Source: Thiotrichaceae bacterium UBA973
GTDB lineage: Bacteria > Pseudomonadota > Gammaproteobacteria > Eutrophobiales > Eutrophobiaceae
DNA: 64,000 nucleotides
Direction of reading: 5' to 3'
Assembly (NCBI GenBank): GCA_002292815.1
Contig: DBBX01000005.1
Coordinates: forward strand, 1 to 64,000
Made by a program: the position numbers and the translations under genes. The notes under the pieces were generated by a model. It had not been told where the DNA came from. It saw only the letters and a program-made list of their open reading frames with translations, and searched no databases. This document shows, piece after piece, positions 53,621 to 62,974 of the stretch. Every line of letters starts with the position of its first letter. Position 1 is the first letter of the stretch.

Positions 53621-56029
53621 TCAATGACGTCTGATTAGTTCGTTTTTACCTTTTCTCTTTGCTTCATCTTTTTTGACTATGTCAGCTTTCGATTCTAAAT
53701 TAGCGATCGGTTTCGGCATATGTTCCAGTGCAACATCAAGCACTTCATCAATCCATCTAACCGGACGAACATCAATGTGTTGTAAAATATTTTTTGGTAT
53801 TTCAGCTAATTCTCGTTCATTTTCATGTGGTATCAATACCGTGTCTATACCACCGCGTAAAGCCGCAAGTAATTTTTCTTTTAACCCACCTATCGGCAAT
53901 ACTTCTCCACGAAGTGTGATTTCGCCGGTCATTGCCACGTTGGATTTAACCGGGATTCCACATAATGCGGAGACCATCGCGGTACACATTCCTACGCCTG
54001 CACTGGGGCCATCTTTAGGTGTTGCTCCCTCAGGGACATGTATATGAAAGTCATGGTCTTTATAGAATTCGTGCTCTATACCCAACACCTCACTCCGACT
54101 CCTAACTACAGTCATCGCTGCCTCAATCGACTCCATCATAACGTCGCCTAATTTACCTGTGCGTGTTATTTTTCCTTTGCCATCAACTATCGCAGCTTCG
54201 ATTGTCAAAAGTTCACCACCAACTTCAGTCCAGGCCAATCCTGTAACCTGCCCAATGCGGTTTTCTTCTTCTGCTTTTCCGTACCTGAAGCGCTTAACAC
54301 CCAGCAGTGATTCCAGTTTTTTCGGGGTGATAATAATAGATTTGTCAGTGGGCTTAAGCAGTATCTGTTTTACAATTTTTCGACATATATTTGCGATCTC
54401 ACGATCCATGTTACGCACCCCTGCCTCACGTGTGTAGTAACGAATAATATCTCGTACGACACTATCTCTTATTGAGACCTCACCATCAGTCAAACCATTA
54501 CGCCCGAGTTGTTTTGGGATCAGGTAACGCTTGGCAATATTGACCTTTTCATCTTCGGTGTATCCGGACAATCGAATCACTTCCATTCGATCCAACAATG
54601 GCGCCGGGATGTTCAAACTATTTGCTGTCGTGACAAACATCACTTCTGATAAATCATAATCGACTTCAAGGTAGTGATCATTAAAGATATTGTTTTGCTC
54701 TGGGTCTAATACTTCAAGTAATGCCGAAGCTGGGTCGCCACGAAAATCCATAGCCATTTTGTCTATTTCATCCAATAAGAAAAGCGGATTCTTTTTACCC
54801 ACTTTTGACATTCCCTGAACGATTTTCCCTGGCATGGAACCGATATAGGTTCGACGATGACCGCGTATCTCTGCTTCATCGCGTACACCACCCAGAGACA
54901 TTCGAACAAACTTACGGTTTGTTGCCCTGGCAATGGAACGACCTAATGACGTCTTACCTACACCTGGAGGGCCAACAAGACATAGAATCGGGCCTTTCAT
55001 TTTTTTAACGCGAAGTTGTACCGCAAGATATTCAAGAATACGCTCTTTTACTTTCTCAAGTCCATAATGGTCTTCTTCGAGAATGGCCTCTGCTTTAACA
55101 ATATCTTGAGAAACTTTACTGCGTTTTTTCCATGGGACACCGACTAACCAATCAACATAATTACGAACAACCGTTGCTTCGGCAGACATCGGTGACATCA
55201 TTCTCAATTTATTTAACTCTGCTTCTGCCTTTTCTTTAGCATCTTTATGCATACCAGCTTTTTCAATCTTTGCAGCGAGCTCTTCAATTTCGTTCGGCAC
55301 ATCTTCCATCTCACCTAACTCTTTCTGAATTGCTTTCATCTGTTCATTGAGATAATACTCACGCTGGCTTTTTTCCATTTGAGACTTAACGCGGCCGCGA
55401 ATTCTTTTTTCAACTTGTAATAAGTCAATTTCGGCATCCATCAAATGGATCAAGTGTTCCAATCGATCTTTAATATCGATAATTTCCAATACTTGCTGTT
55501 TTTCTTCAATTTTTATCGACATATGCGCTGCGATAGTATCGGCAAGACGACTTGCATCATCGATGCTTGCTAAAGATGAAATTATCTCAGGTGGGACTTT
55601 TTTATTCAGTTTCACATACTGTTCGAATTGATTCATCGCTGAGCGTGCATGAACATCCATTTCTTGTTCATCAATGACCTTAGGTTCAAGTAGCTCGACA
55701 TTAGCGACAAACATGCCGTCAGCCTCTTTGTATTCTTTTATGCCAGCCCTGGCCGTACCTTCGACAAGCACCTTGATAGTGCCATCGGGCAATTTAAGTA
55801 GCTGCAGAATATTAGCCATGGTACCAATGTCATAGGTTTCATCATGACCAGGGTCATCATCCGCAGCACTTTTCTGGGCAACAAGTATAATCTGCTTGTT
55901 GCCTTCCATTGCTTTATCGAGTGCTTTTATTGATTTTTCACGACCAACGAACAATGGAATGACCATATGGGGATAGACCACTACGTCGCGTAGCGGCAAT
56001 ACGGGAAGTGACTCTGTTTCTTGCGTCAT
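53621..56029 (-). CDS. lon: ATP-dependent protease Lon
   Basis: 802 aa. The N-terminal substrate domain (LPVLPLRDVVVYPHMVIPLF) leads to a coiled region, AAA+ domain with GPPGVGKTSLGRSIA and FLLDEIDKM, and the Ser-Lys protease domain with catalytic Ser in KDGPSAGVGM and Lys in PIGGLKEKLLAA. The C-terminus is basic (KRKGKNELIRRH). It degrades misfolded and regulatory proteins in the cytosol. Lies between clpX and hupB. I found no convincing heat-shock sigma promoter in the 145-bp gap upstream. Confidence 0.97.
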   Translation of the reverse strand: MTQETESLPVLPLRDVVVYPHMVIPLFVGREKSIKALDKAMEGNKQIILVAQKSAADDDPGHDETYDIGTMANILQLLKLPDGTIKVLVEGTARAGIKEYKEADGMFVANVELLEPKVIDEQEMDVHARSAMNQFEQYVKLNKKVPPEIISSLASIDDASRLADTIAAHMSIKIEEKQQVLEIIDIKDRLEHLIHLMDAEIDLLQVEKRIRGRVKSQMEKSQREYYLNEQMKAIQKELGEMEDVPNEIEELAAKIEKAGMHKDAKEKAEAELNKLRMMSPMSAEATVVRNYVDWLVGVPWKKRSKVSQDIVKAEAILEEDHYGLEKVKERILEYLAVQLRVKKMKGPILCLVGPPGVGKTSLGRSIARATNRKFVRMSLGGVRDEAEIRGHRRTYIGSMPGKIVQGMSKVGKKNPLFLLDEIDKMAMDFRGDPASALLEVLDPEQNNIFNDHYLEVDYDLSEVMFVTTANSLNIPAPLLDRMEVIRLSGYTEDEKVNIAKRYLIPKQLGRNGLTDGEVSIRDSVVRDIIRYYTREAGVRNMDREIANICRKIVKQILLKPTDKSIIITPKKLESLLGVKRFRYGKAEEENRIGQVTGLAWTEVGGELLTIEAAIVDGKGKITRTGKLGDVMMESIEAAMTVVRSRSEVLGIEHEFYKDHDFHIHVPEGATPKDGPSAGVGMCTAMVSALCGIPVKSNVAMTGEITLRGEVLPIGGLKEKLLAALRGGIDTVLIPHENERELAEIPKNILQHIDVRPVRWIDEVLDVALEHMPKPIANLESKADIVKKDEAKRKGKNELIRRH

Positions 56030-56174
56030 GGGAAACCTTTATTTAATTTATACTTAAGAGTTCAGTTTAGCGTCATTTGAATATTGTGACTGATCAATCT
56101 CTTTTCAATAGGATCATGTCGTAAAAATCTACTATACAACGCATTAAGCCAGGAACAGGTTAATAGACGATCTC

Positions 56175-57455
56175 TTATTCGGATGCCACCTTTGACATCT
56201 CAGCTCCCTCATAGATCATTAGCGGTTCAGATTCACCGTTTATCACGCCTGCATCAATGACCACCTTGGTAACATCATCGGTGGAGGGTAAATCATACAT
56301 CGTGTCTAATAATACATTTTCCATTATTGAGCGGAGGCCACGGGCACCGGTTTTGCGCTCCATAGATTTTTTAGCGACAGCGCGCAATGCATCTTCTCGG
56401 AACTCCAGTTCACAGCCTTCCATCTCAAATAAGCGGATATATTGTTTCGTTATCGCATTCTTTGGTTCAAGCAGTATTTGCACCAGCTGATCTTCGTCAA
56501 GTTCTCCAAGTGTAGCTGCAACAGGAAGTCGTCCAACAAATTCAGGAATCAATCCGTATTTAATAAGATCTTCAGGTTCGACAGTTTGAAGTACTTCACT
56601 AATACTCTTTCTATCATCTTTACTATTAACTTGAGCAGAGAAGCCAATACCACCTTTTTCAGAACGTTCACGAATAATACGATCTAGACCTGCAAATGCA
56701 CCACCACATATAAACAAAATATTGGCAGTATTAACCTGTAAAAATTCTTGCTGTGGATGTTTACGTCCACCTTGAGGCGGAACTGAGGCAACAGTACCTT
56801 CTATAAGTTTTAGTAATGCTTGCTGTACGCCTTCTCCGGAAACATCTCTAGTAATGGAAGGGTTATCCGATTTGCGTGAAATTTTGTCAATTTCATCAAT
56901 ATAGACAATACCTGTTTGTGCTTTATCGACATCATAATCACATTTTTGCAGTAACTTTTGGATGATATTTTCAACATCCTCACCGACATAGCCGGCTTCT
57001 GTTAATGTTGTTGCATCTGCAATGGTAAACGGTACGTTCAATAAACGCGCCATTGTTTCAGCCAACAGTGTTTTACCACTACCGGTAGGTCCCACCAAAA
57101 GCACATTACTTTTAGATAGCTCTATATCAGATTTTTTGATGCCTTGTTCGAGGCGCTTATAATGATTGTATACGGCAACAGAAAGGATCTTCTTTGCGTT
57201 CTCCTGACCAATAACATATTCGTCGAGGATATTGTTTATCTCATGCGGGGTCGGCAGTGCAGTGCCAACACCAGCCACTGACTTTTCCTGAATTTCTTCG
57301 CGAATGATGTCATTACACAATTCGACACATTCATCACAGATAAAAACAGATGGGCCTGCAATTAACTTTCGTACTTCATGTTGGCTCTTACCGCAAAATG
57401 AACAATACAGTAATCGATCACCATCACCATTTTTACCCTGTTTTTTATCAGTCAT
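56175..57455 (-). CDS. clpX: ClpX unfoldase subunit
   Basis: 426 aa. N-terminal four-Cys zinc domain (Cys18, Cys21, Cys40, Cys43), Walker A GPTGSGKTLLAE, pore loop GYVGED, Walker B VYIDEIDK, and sensor/arginine motifs in ERKTGARGLRSIMENVLLD. It unfolds tagged substrates for ClpP. It follows clpP by 36 bp on the same strand. Confidence 0.97.
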   Translation of the reverse strand: MTDKKQGKNGDGDRLLYCSFCGKSQHEVRKLIAGPSVFICDECVELCNDIIREEIQEKSVAGVGTALPTPHEINNILDEYVIGQENAKKILSVAVYNHYKRLEQGIKKSDIELSKSNVLLVGPTGSGKTLLAETMARLLNVPFTIADATTLTEAGYVGEDVENIIQKLLQKCDYDVDKAQTGIVYIDEIDKISRKSDNPSITRDVSGEGVQQALLKLIEGTVASVPPQGGRKHPQQEFLQVNTANILFICGGAFAGLDRIIRERSEKGGIGFSAQVNSKDDRKSISEVLQTVEPEDLIKYGLIPEFVGRLPVAATLGELDEDQLVQILLEPKNAITKQYIRLFEMEGCELEFREDALRAVAKKSMERKTGARGLRSIMENVLLDTMYDLPSTDDVTKVVIDAGVINGESEPLMIYEGAEMSKVASE

Positions 57456-57491
57456 AGGTTGATACCCCAGGCTTTTTTACAATCAAACATT

Positions 57492-58151
57492 TTATTCTGA
57501 TTCTTGTCCAGTTTCTTTTTGATACGCTTCTGGCAAAACACTTCTGTCATGCAGCACATCATCTATCAAACCATAGTCTTTTGCAGCTTCTGCACTCATG
57601 AAATTATCACGTTCAGTATCTTTTTGAATCGTCTCAATAGACTGTCCAGTGTGATTTGACAGTATTTCGTTTAAGCGTTCACGGACATAGAGGATTTCTT
57701 TTGCATGGATATCAATGTCTGTCGCTTGCCCCTGAAAACCACCCAACGGCTGATGAATCATGACCCGCGAATGTGGCAGACAAAAACGTTTACCTTTTTC
57801 ACCACCTGCCAATAATAAAGATCCCATACTGGCTGCTTGCCCAATACACATAGTGCTGACATTTGGTTTAATAAATTGCATGGTGTCATATATCGCCATA
57901 CCAGCGGTAACAGATCCACCAGGAGAATTAATATAGAAATGGATGTCTTTGTCAGGATTTTCAGACTCAAGATAGAGTAGCTGAGCCACGATTACATTAG
58001 CGACATTATCTTCAACTGGCCCTACTAGAAAGAGAACCCGTTCTTTTAAGAGTCGAGAATAAATATCATAGGCGCGTTCGCCTCTTGATGTTTGTTCGAC
58101 TACCATTGGCACCAAGTTTAGTGCCTGAATTTCAGTGTTGTTCATAGTCAT
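57492..58151 (-). CDS. clpP: ClpP protease subunit
   Basis: 219 aa. The catalytic triad is visible: Ser108 (GQAASMGS), His133 (SRVMIHQPLGG) and an Asp in the later TERDNFMS region. The N-terminal 15 residues are probably a processed propeptide. It forms the tetradecameric chamber served by ClpX. It lies 28 bp after tig. Confidence 0.97.
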   Translation of the reverse strand: MTMNNTEIQALNLVPMVVEQTSRGERAYDIYSRLLKERVLFLVGPVEDNVANVIVAQLLYLESENPDKDIHFYINSPGGSVTAGMAIYDTMQFIKPNVSTMCIGQAASMGSLLLAGGEKGKRFCLPHSRVMIHQPLGGFQGQATDIDIHAKEILYVRERLNEILSNHTGQSIETIQKDTERDNFMSAEAAKDYGLIDDVLHDRSVLPEAYQKETGQESE

Positions 58152-58179
58152 CCGTTATCGGACAAAAACTGCAATTACT

Positions 58180-59496
58180 TTAGCCAGCAGTCTGCCCTTT
58201 ATTCATAATTTCGTCAAATGCGCATGCTTTGTCAGTAACCTTAGCATGCCCCAAAACCCAATCAACCACCTCGTCTTCCAAGGACAATGATTCAACCTCT
58301 GCCAGATTCTTCTGATCTGAATAGTACCAGTTAAGAACCGCTGATGGGTCTTCATAACCTGAAGCTACTTGCTCTATCATTTCTTTTACTTTTGCAGGAT
58401 CTGCTTTTAATTCGTTCTGTTTGATTATCTCTCCCAGAATCAATTGCAATGAAACGCGTTTTTTTGCCTGCTCAGTGAAAACTGAGGCATCTAACGAGCC
58501 TATTGCTTCTGCATTATGCCCCTGCTTTTTGAGGTTGTTCTCAAATTCATGTTTGGCGCGGTGTGATTCATTCTCTACTAATGCCTGCGGAAGCTCAATG
58601 TCATTGGCCTCATGCAAAGCATCCATCACAGTATCCTTTATTTGGCGACGCAGCGTTAATGCAACCTCACGTTCCATATTGCGTTTGATTTCAACGCGTA
58701 ACGTCTCTTCCTTGCCATCTTTTACGTTAAATTCCAGCATAAATGCTTCATCTATTTCAGGTAATACAGTCTCATTAACCAAATTAACCTTGACCTTGAA
58801 TTCAGCATCTTTGCCCTTCAAGACTTCATTGCCGTATTCTTCTGGGAATTTCACATTAACCACGACATCATCGCCTTCAGACGCGCCGATGAGACCATCT
58901 TCAAACCCGGGAATAAAACTGTTGCTACCTAATTCAAGTTCGTAATTTTCTGCTAAACCACCTTCAAAGGCTTCACCATCAATGAATCCTTCGAAATTAA
59001 TATTTAGCACATCGCCATTTTGCGCTGCTCTTTCTGCAACCTTTAATTCACGCCGCTGCTTACGTAACATCTCAATCATGCCAGTGACGTCGTCGTCAGA
59101 CACATCGCAAGTGGGCTTTTCAAAATCCAGGCCGCCAACTTCCTTAAGCTTGACTTCAGGGTAGACCTCAAACGCTGCGGTATAGGCTAAACCCGCACCC
59201 GATTCGTCATTAAGCTCTTCAATCTGTGGCTGGCCAGCCGGTTTCAGGTCTTCTTGGGTAATTGCTTCATAGAGGCTAGATTGGATCAATTCACCGACAA
59301 CTTCTTTTCGGACCTGCAGACCATATCGGCCCTGCACAATCTTTAGTGGCACTTTACCAGGACGAAATCCCTGAACATTGGTCGTCTTCGTCATTTTTTG
59401 CAGACGTTCACTGACTTCAGAACTAACCTTATCCTCTGGCACCTCAACACGAACCTTGCGTCCGAGGGCGCCGGTATTCTCAACTGAAACTTGCAT
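58180..59496 (-). CDS. tig: Trigger factor
   Basis: 438 aa. Ribosome-binding N-domain with the signature GFRPGKVPLKIVQGRYG, a PPIase (FKBP-like) domain with NINFEGFIDGEAFEGGLAEN near residues 155-240, and a helical C-terminal chaperone domain. It is the first chaperone met by nascent chains. It heads the tig-clpP-clpX-lon cluster and is followed upstream by tRNA-Leu. Confidence 0.97.
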   Translation of the reverse strand: MQVSVENTGALGRKVRVEVPEDKVSSEVSERLQKMTKTTNVQGFRPGKVPLKIVQGRYGLQVRKEVVGELIQSSLYEAITQEDLKPAGQPQIEELNDESGAGLAYTAAFEVYPEVKLKEVGGLDFEKPTCDVSDDDVTGMIEMLRKQRRELKVAERAAQNGDVLNINFEGFIDGEAFEGGLAENYELELGSNSFIPGFEDGLIGASEGDDVVVNVKFPEEYGNEVLKGKDAEFKVKVNLVNETVLPEIDEAFMLEFNVKDGKEETLRVEIKRNMEREVALTLRRQIKDTVMDALHEANDIELPQALVENESHRAKHEFENNLKKQGHNAEAIGSLDASVFTEQAKKRVSLQLILGEIIKQNELKADPAKVKEMIEQVASGYEDPSAVLNWYYSDQKNLAEVESLSLEDEVVDWVLGHAKVTDKACAFDEIMNKGQTAG

Positions 59497-59589
59497 CCTG
59501 TAAAAACCTCAAATATTAAGATAAATCAATGTGTTAATGTCCTTTTCCCTATGGTTTTCATAAAGAAAAACACATTAAACATATATAAT

Positions 59590-59674
<85 letters not shown>

Positions 59675-59912
59675 ATGATATTTAGTCTAGCACCTTATCT
59701 CTTAATGAATTTAGATAACTTACTGATATTCATAAGGTACTGGCCTATTTTATAATTTTTGGCTTAGCGCCACCACAACAAAGTCATGGTATAGAACAAA
59801 AACCAAGCACAAACCGCTGCCATCATGCTTTAAAAAGCACATCTATTCAAAGTTTTATAACTAGATTTAGTTAAATCTGAATATTACAGGTGGGTTAATA
59901 TATGATCTTATT

Positions 59913-60185
59913 TTAAAAACATTCTTCGGTAAATGATTTACAAACTCGTCTACACTTTCTACTACCCGTTCTTGGGTTGATTATACAGTCTTCGCCCCAT
60001 TGATCACAGACCGTCATGCATTTTTTATCCTCTGCCTTATTATAATCATCTGGTAACACCAATTCACCGTCCAGAGGTTTGACACTTATATCTTCACTTT
60101 CTTTAGAAAAGACAGGGGCCGAGACTAATAAGGCCATTGTTATTAGCATCGCTTGTAAACTTTTAATATAGCTATGGTGTTTCAT
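59913..60185 (-). CDS. Small secreted cysteine-rich protein, unknown
   Basis: 90 aa. A signal peptide (residues 1-27, MLITMALLVSAPVFS) precedes a 60-residue mature chain with six cysteines (KCMTVCDQWGEDC, RKCRRVCKSFTEEC), enough for three disulfides. This is a compact knot-like pattern. I do not recognise the family. Upstream 60186-60263 shows no obvious promoter; 59686-59912 downstream contains no gene. Confidence 0.65.
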   Translation of the reverse strand: MKHHSYIKSLQAMLITMALLVSAPVFSKESEDISVKPLDGELVLPDDYNKAEDKKCMTVCDQWGEDCIINPRTGSRKCRRVCKSFTEECF

Positions 60186-60263
60186 AAATTTTTAGACAGT
60201 TATCTTCTCGTATGTTCCTTGCTAGGCAGCACAGAATGTAAATATAATGATTATTAATCGAAG

Positions 60264-61304
60264 TTAGTCGTTCATGTAAGCAACATTATCTGAATTTGAT
60301 AATAAAGTATGCACCAATGTCGCTTCATTAAAGCCTCGAAACATAACCGGGTCAATCTCACCAAACGTAAAATCAGTGATGCCTTTAAGTTTATCAACGA
60401 CTTGCTGACTCATGTCGATATGCATTGATTTTGCATGCTCACAAATTCGTGAGGCAAGATTAACTGTTTCACCCAATGCAGAATAATCGAGATGTTCTTC
60501 AGAACCAATATTACCAAGTAACACAGGTCCATAATGTAAGCCAATCCCTAGAGATAGGGGTTCATCAGACTGTTCATTTTCCGCCTTAAGTATCATTTGC
60601 GCGCACTTACTGGCATTAATAGCGGACTGTTCACCATCAAAAATAGCCATCAATCCATCACCGCCAAACTTATCAATATAACCATTAAACTTATTCACGA
60701 TATCAACCTGTCGCCCCAAGGTTTGGCTTATGCGCGCAAAAAGCATCTCTAGGTCCATTGTCCGACTCAATTCTGTCGATCCACGGATATCAGTAAACAT
60801 GACGCAAACTTGGTGTAACTCAGGTGTCGGCAACAAACCCGTTAGAGAATATGCCTCGACCATACGCTGTGTTCTTACCGATATGTACCGGTTTAAATAA
60901 TGTCGAACACGCTCAAGCTCATCATAATATTGTTTCTTGTCTAAATGGTTTTTTAATCTGGCCGCTAAGACTACGGGGTTAACCGGCTTGATAATAAAAT
61001 CACTGGCGCCCACTGAGAATGCCTCTGTCAGGTTTGATTCCTCATCCATAGAAGTAATAAAAATGATTGGTGTCATCTTATAATGGGGAATTTCGCGCAA
61101 TCGCACGCATAAATCAATACCGCCAATTCCTGGCATATTGATATCCACTAGTATCGCATCGTAGGTATTTTCAAGGGCCAGAAAAAGGCACTTTTCGCCG
61201 CGTTCTGCTGTATCGACCTGATAGCCCTGACTTTCAAGGATTGTTGACAATACCATACGTGTCGTCTGATCATCATCAGCAAGTAATACTGTCTGCTTAG
61301 TCAT
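60264..61304 (-). CDS. Response regulator fused to a class III nucleotidyl cyclase
   Basis: 346 aa from ATG 61304. A receiver domain (residues 4-120; acidic pocket ADDD, phospho-acceptor Asp54 in LVDINMPG, Lys in IIKPVNP) is joined by a coiled helix (122-155) to a class III cyclase domain. Catalytic residues are present: metal-binding Asp172 (VMFTDIRGST) and Asp216 (FGGDGLMA), Asn282 and Arg286 (VNLASR), and Lys212, which favours ATP. It should make cAMP upon phosphorylation. No histidine kinase is adjacent. A CRP-type box occurs elsewhere in this window. Confidence 0.9.
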   Translation of the reverse strand: MTKQTVLLADDDQTTRMVLSTILESQGYQVDTAERGEKCLFLALENTYDAILVDINMPGIGGIDLCVRLREIPHYKMTPIIFITSMDEESNLTEAFSVGASDFIIKPVNPVVLAARLKNHLDKKQYYDELERVRHYLNRYISVRTQRMVEAYSLTGLLPTPELHQVCVMFTDIRGSTELSRTMDLEMLFARISQTLGRQVDIVNKFNGYIDKFGGDGLMAIFDGEQSAINASKCAQMILKAENEQSDEPLSLGIGLHYGPVLLGNIGSEEHLDYSALGETVNLASRICEHAKSMHIDMSQQVVDKLKGITDFTFGEIDPVMFRGFNEATLVHTLLSNSDNVAYMND

Positions 61305-61473
61305 TAATTTGTTAATCACCTAATATAATTTATGCTGCCTCCATATGCATATTATATTCATTATGTTTTTTTATGATTCTTGCCTAAGAATCTTCAATAT
61401 AATCGTAACATTAGCAGCAAATAAATAAAAAAGCGCTTAAAAGTGAATTATCAGGAAATGTTCATCAAATACT

Positions 61474-61674
61474 TTAAAAATCGATTCTCACCGTCAAACT
61501 AATCCGGTCTTCATCATAGTCAGCACGTGTTAGACGTTTGCTGTACTCAAAATTACCAGTCACTCCAGAAGCTTCAAAATAGCGAACACCCGCAGTCAAT
61601 AAGATATCGTCCTTATCATTCTCTGGCTGCGGTCCTGTCGAGACTGTCACTTCTTGAAATTGAATGGCTACTAT
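61474..61674 (-). pseudogene. C-terminal fragment of an outer-membrane beta-barrel protein
   Basis: A start-less minus-strand frame reads IQFQEVTVSTGPQPENDKDD, ILLTAGVRYFEASGVTGNFE and YSKRLTRADYDEDRISLTVR, IDF, then TAA. Alternating strands and a terminal Phe are the end of a barrel protein. The 5' part is missing: its frame meets a TAG right where the truncated hipA sequence joins. This is therefore a deletion scar. Confidence 0.6.
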
Positions 61675-61861
61675 CTATTCTTACATTCGGCAAAAGTGTA
61701 CGTATGTGATCATTTTTTAAAGCTTGTTCACTAAATTGAAAGGTAAAGATCTCGCTATCTTTTACATGCTGAATTTGCAAACTACCGAGTTGTAACTGTG
61801 CTTTTACAGAAGGACTGTCAAGATAGACATGAATTTCATTATTTTCGCTCCTTGTCATCAT
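61616..61861 (-). pseudogene. Truncated HipA-like toxin gene
   Basis: 81 codons. The first ~60 residues (NEIHVYLDSPSVKAQLQLGS, IFTFQFSEQAL) match the N-terminal subdomain of HipA kinases, and the gene follows a HipB-like antitoxin by 11 bp. After about residue 62 the sequence (SSHSISRSDSLDRTAARE) is an out-of-frame reading of the barrel-protein fragment. The Ser/Thr kinase core is absent, so no active toxin can be made. Confidence 0.6.
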
Positions 61862-61872
61862 TAAAAACCCAT

Positions 61873-62205
61873 TTATTTTCTGCGGGCACGTTTTCGAGAA
61901 ATTGTCTTTATATCCTCAAGGTTCCGTCCCAAGCTGTCTTCATTAGCCAATAAATCCAGGTCTTTATCAAGACCCAGTGAGTGCAAGACAGAAGCGTAGG
62001 AACCGAAATTAACATTTGGTTCGCCTTTCTCAATTTTTCTCAGGGTATCCCGACTCATACCAGACCGTTCTGCCACGATCTCTGCTGTATAATTCCGACG
62101 TAACCGTGCCAAACGAATCTGTTCACCGACCTGATTTAATCGCTTTCTGACTTTGGGTAATAATGCAGGTGCTTTTTTTCCCATAACGACGCTTATTTTA
62201 GTCAT
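61873..62205 (-). CDS. HipB-like XRE-family antitoxin/regulator
   Basis: 110 aa. A helix-turn-helix lies at about residues 26-80 (LARLRRNYTAEIVAERSGMS, RDTLRKIEKGEPNVNFGSYA), with the long C-terminal basic tail KTISRKRARRK. The pattern matches antitoxin-repressors of hipBA operons. No Shine-Dalgarno is visible for ATG 62205; ATG 62184 is an alternative. Its partner toxin gene is truncated, leaving an orphan regulator. Confidence 0.82.
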   Translation of the reverse strand: MTKISVVMGKKAPALLPKVRKRLNQVGEQIRLARLRRNYTAEIVAERSGMSRDTLRKIEKGEPNVNFGSYASVLHSLGLDKDLDLLANEDSLGRNLEDIKTISRKRARRK

Positions 62206-62217
62206 TAAAGGAGGTTA

Positions 62218-62283
62218 ATGAAAATAATAGCAGTCGTTAGCGAATTACTACAGTTCACATCAGAAATTGTGGACAAAATTTAA
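62218..62283 (+). CDS. Possible 21-codon leader or small peptide with a perfect Shine-Dalgarno
   Basis: AAAGGAGG (62208-62215) stands just before ATG 62218. The product MKIIAVVSELLQFTSEIVDK + I is short and amphipathic. It diverges from hipB. The ribosome-binding site is among the best in the window, but so short a frame may be coincidental. Confidence 0.3.
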   Translation: MKIIAVVSELLQFTSEIVDKI

Positions 62284-62357
62284 CCCTATCTATGGCTTAA
62301 CTTGATTAAGTTGAACTCAAATCTGTGCCTGATATTAATCCATATGTCATTGATTTT

Positions 62358-62369
62358 AATGGTGGGCCG
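62358..62369. repeat. 12-bp direct repeat, left copy (tRNA-end-like)
   Basis: AATGGTGGGCCG occurs here and at 63455-63466. In the right copy this is the CCA end of a tRNA-like sequence. The two copies bracket the GC-rich block and the Doc/AbrB pair. Confidence 0.5.
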
Positions 62370-62390
62370 GTCGCTATCGGCATCCTCGAC

Positions 62391-62580
62391 TCTAGCCCCT
62401 GCTTCACTCTACCTCGGCCTTCATTCCCAACGCGGCTCTACCGCTTCCTTTCCTAGAGGCGTACCGATTACATCCCTCTAATCGTCCTGCGTGGCCCAAC
62501 CAGCTTCTCGACCTCAAGGTCTCACCTTCTCCATGTAGTCGTGCCTCACGCGACACTCGAACCTGCGGACAGGGATTAAG
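62391..62580. other. GC-rich, hairpin-dense block of unknown nature
   Basis: I count 108 G/C in these 190 bases (57%), against the AT-rich surroundings. Several inverted repeats are visible: GCGG/CCGC (62432-62444), TAGAGG/CCTCTA (62454-62480) and the perfect GACCTCAAGGTC (62510-62521). A minus-strand frame through it is low-complexity and unconvincing. It begins about 30 bp after the left tRNA-end-like repeat and runs to the doc stop codon. Confidence 0.5.
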
Positions 62581-62974
62581 GGTGAGTGAGCTTTTGTATA
62601 TTGTTCCCAATCCAGTTAGCCAATTCTTTTTCGTCCATTTCACCTGCAGCTAATTCAATAATTACAGAAACTACTTCCGGTTCAGAGACAATGAGTTCAT
62701 GCCCATTTATTTGAAGAAAGACGTCAATTGTTGCTAATGCAATACGTTTATTTCCATCAGTAAAACAATGGTTTCTTGCAAGACCATAACCATATGCCGC
62801 TGCAAGCTCCTCCAGGCTGACACCCTTCTCAGAATGTGCATGAAGATTTTCTGCTCTTGCTAATGAAGACTCGAGCCCTTGTTCATTATGTGCTCCAGAT
62901 AAACCACGATGCTCTTCTATGAGAAGCGCATGCATGGTAACAACGAGATGTTTAGGAACCCATTTTATAGTCAC
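62576..62974 (-). CDS. Doc-like (Fic family) toxin
   Basis: 132 aa. The Fic motif is NHCFTDGNKRIAL with His69, in the HxFxDGNKR form used by Doc, which phosphorylates EF-Tu. GLSGAHNEQGLESSLARAEN is the usual Doc N-terminal region. Its ATG overlaps the antitoxin stop by 4 bp, the usual toxin-antitoxin arrangement. The last residues run into the GC-rich block. Confidence 0.9.
   Translation of the reverse strand: MTIKWVPKHLVVTMHALLIEEHRGLSGAHNEQGLESSLARAENLHAHSEKGVSLEELAAAYGYGLARNHCFTDGNKRIALATIDVFLQINGHELIVSEPEVVSVIIELAAGEMDEKELANWIGNNIQKLTHP

Noticed and set aside
56030..56174. Heat-shock sigma-32 promoter upstream of lon
   Set aside because: A TTGAAA-like element is present but there is no matching CCCCAT-type -10 at the right distance.
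62404..62643. A 79-codon minus-strand frame across the GC-rich block
   Set aside because: Low-complexity Arg/Gly-rich product with no fold, overlapping the 3' end of doc. The block looks structural rather than coding.
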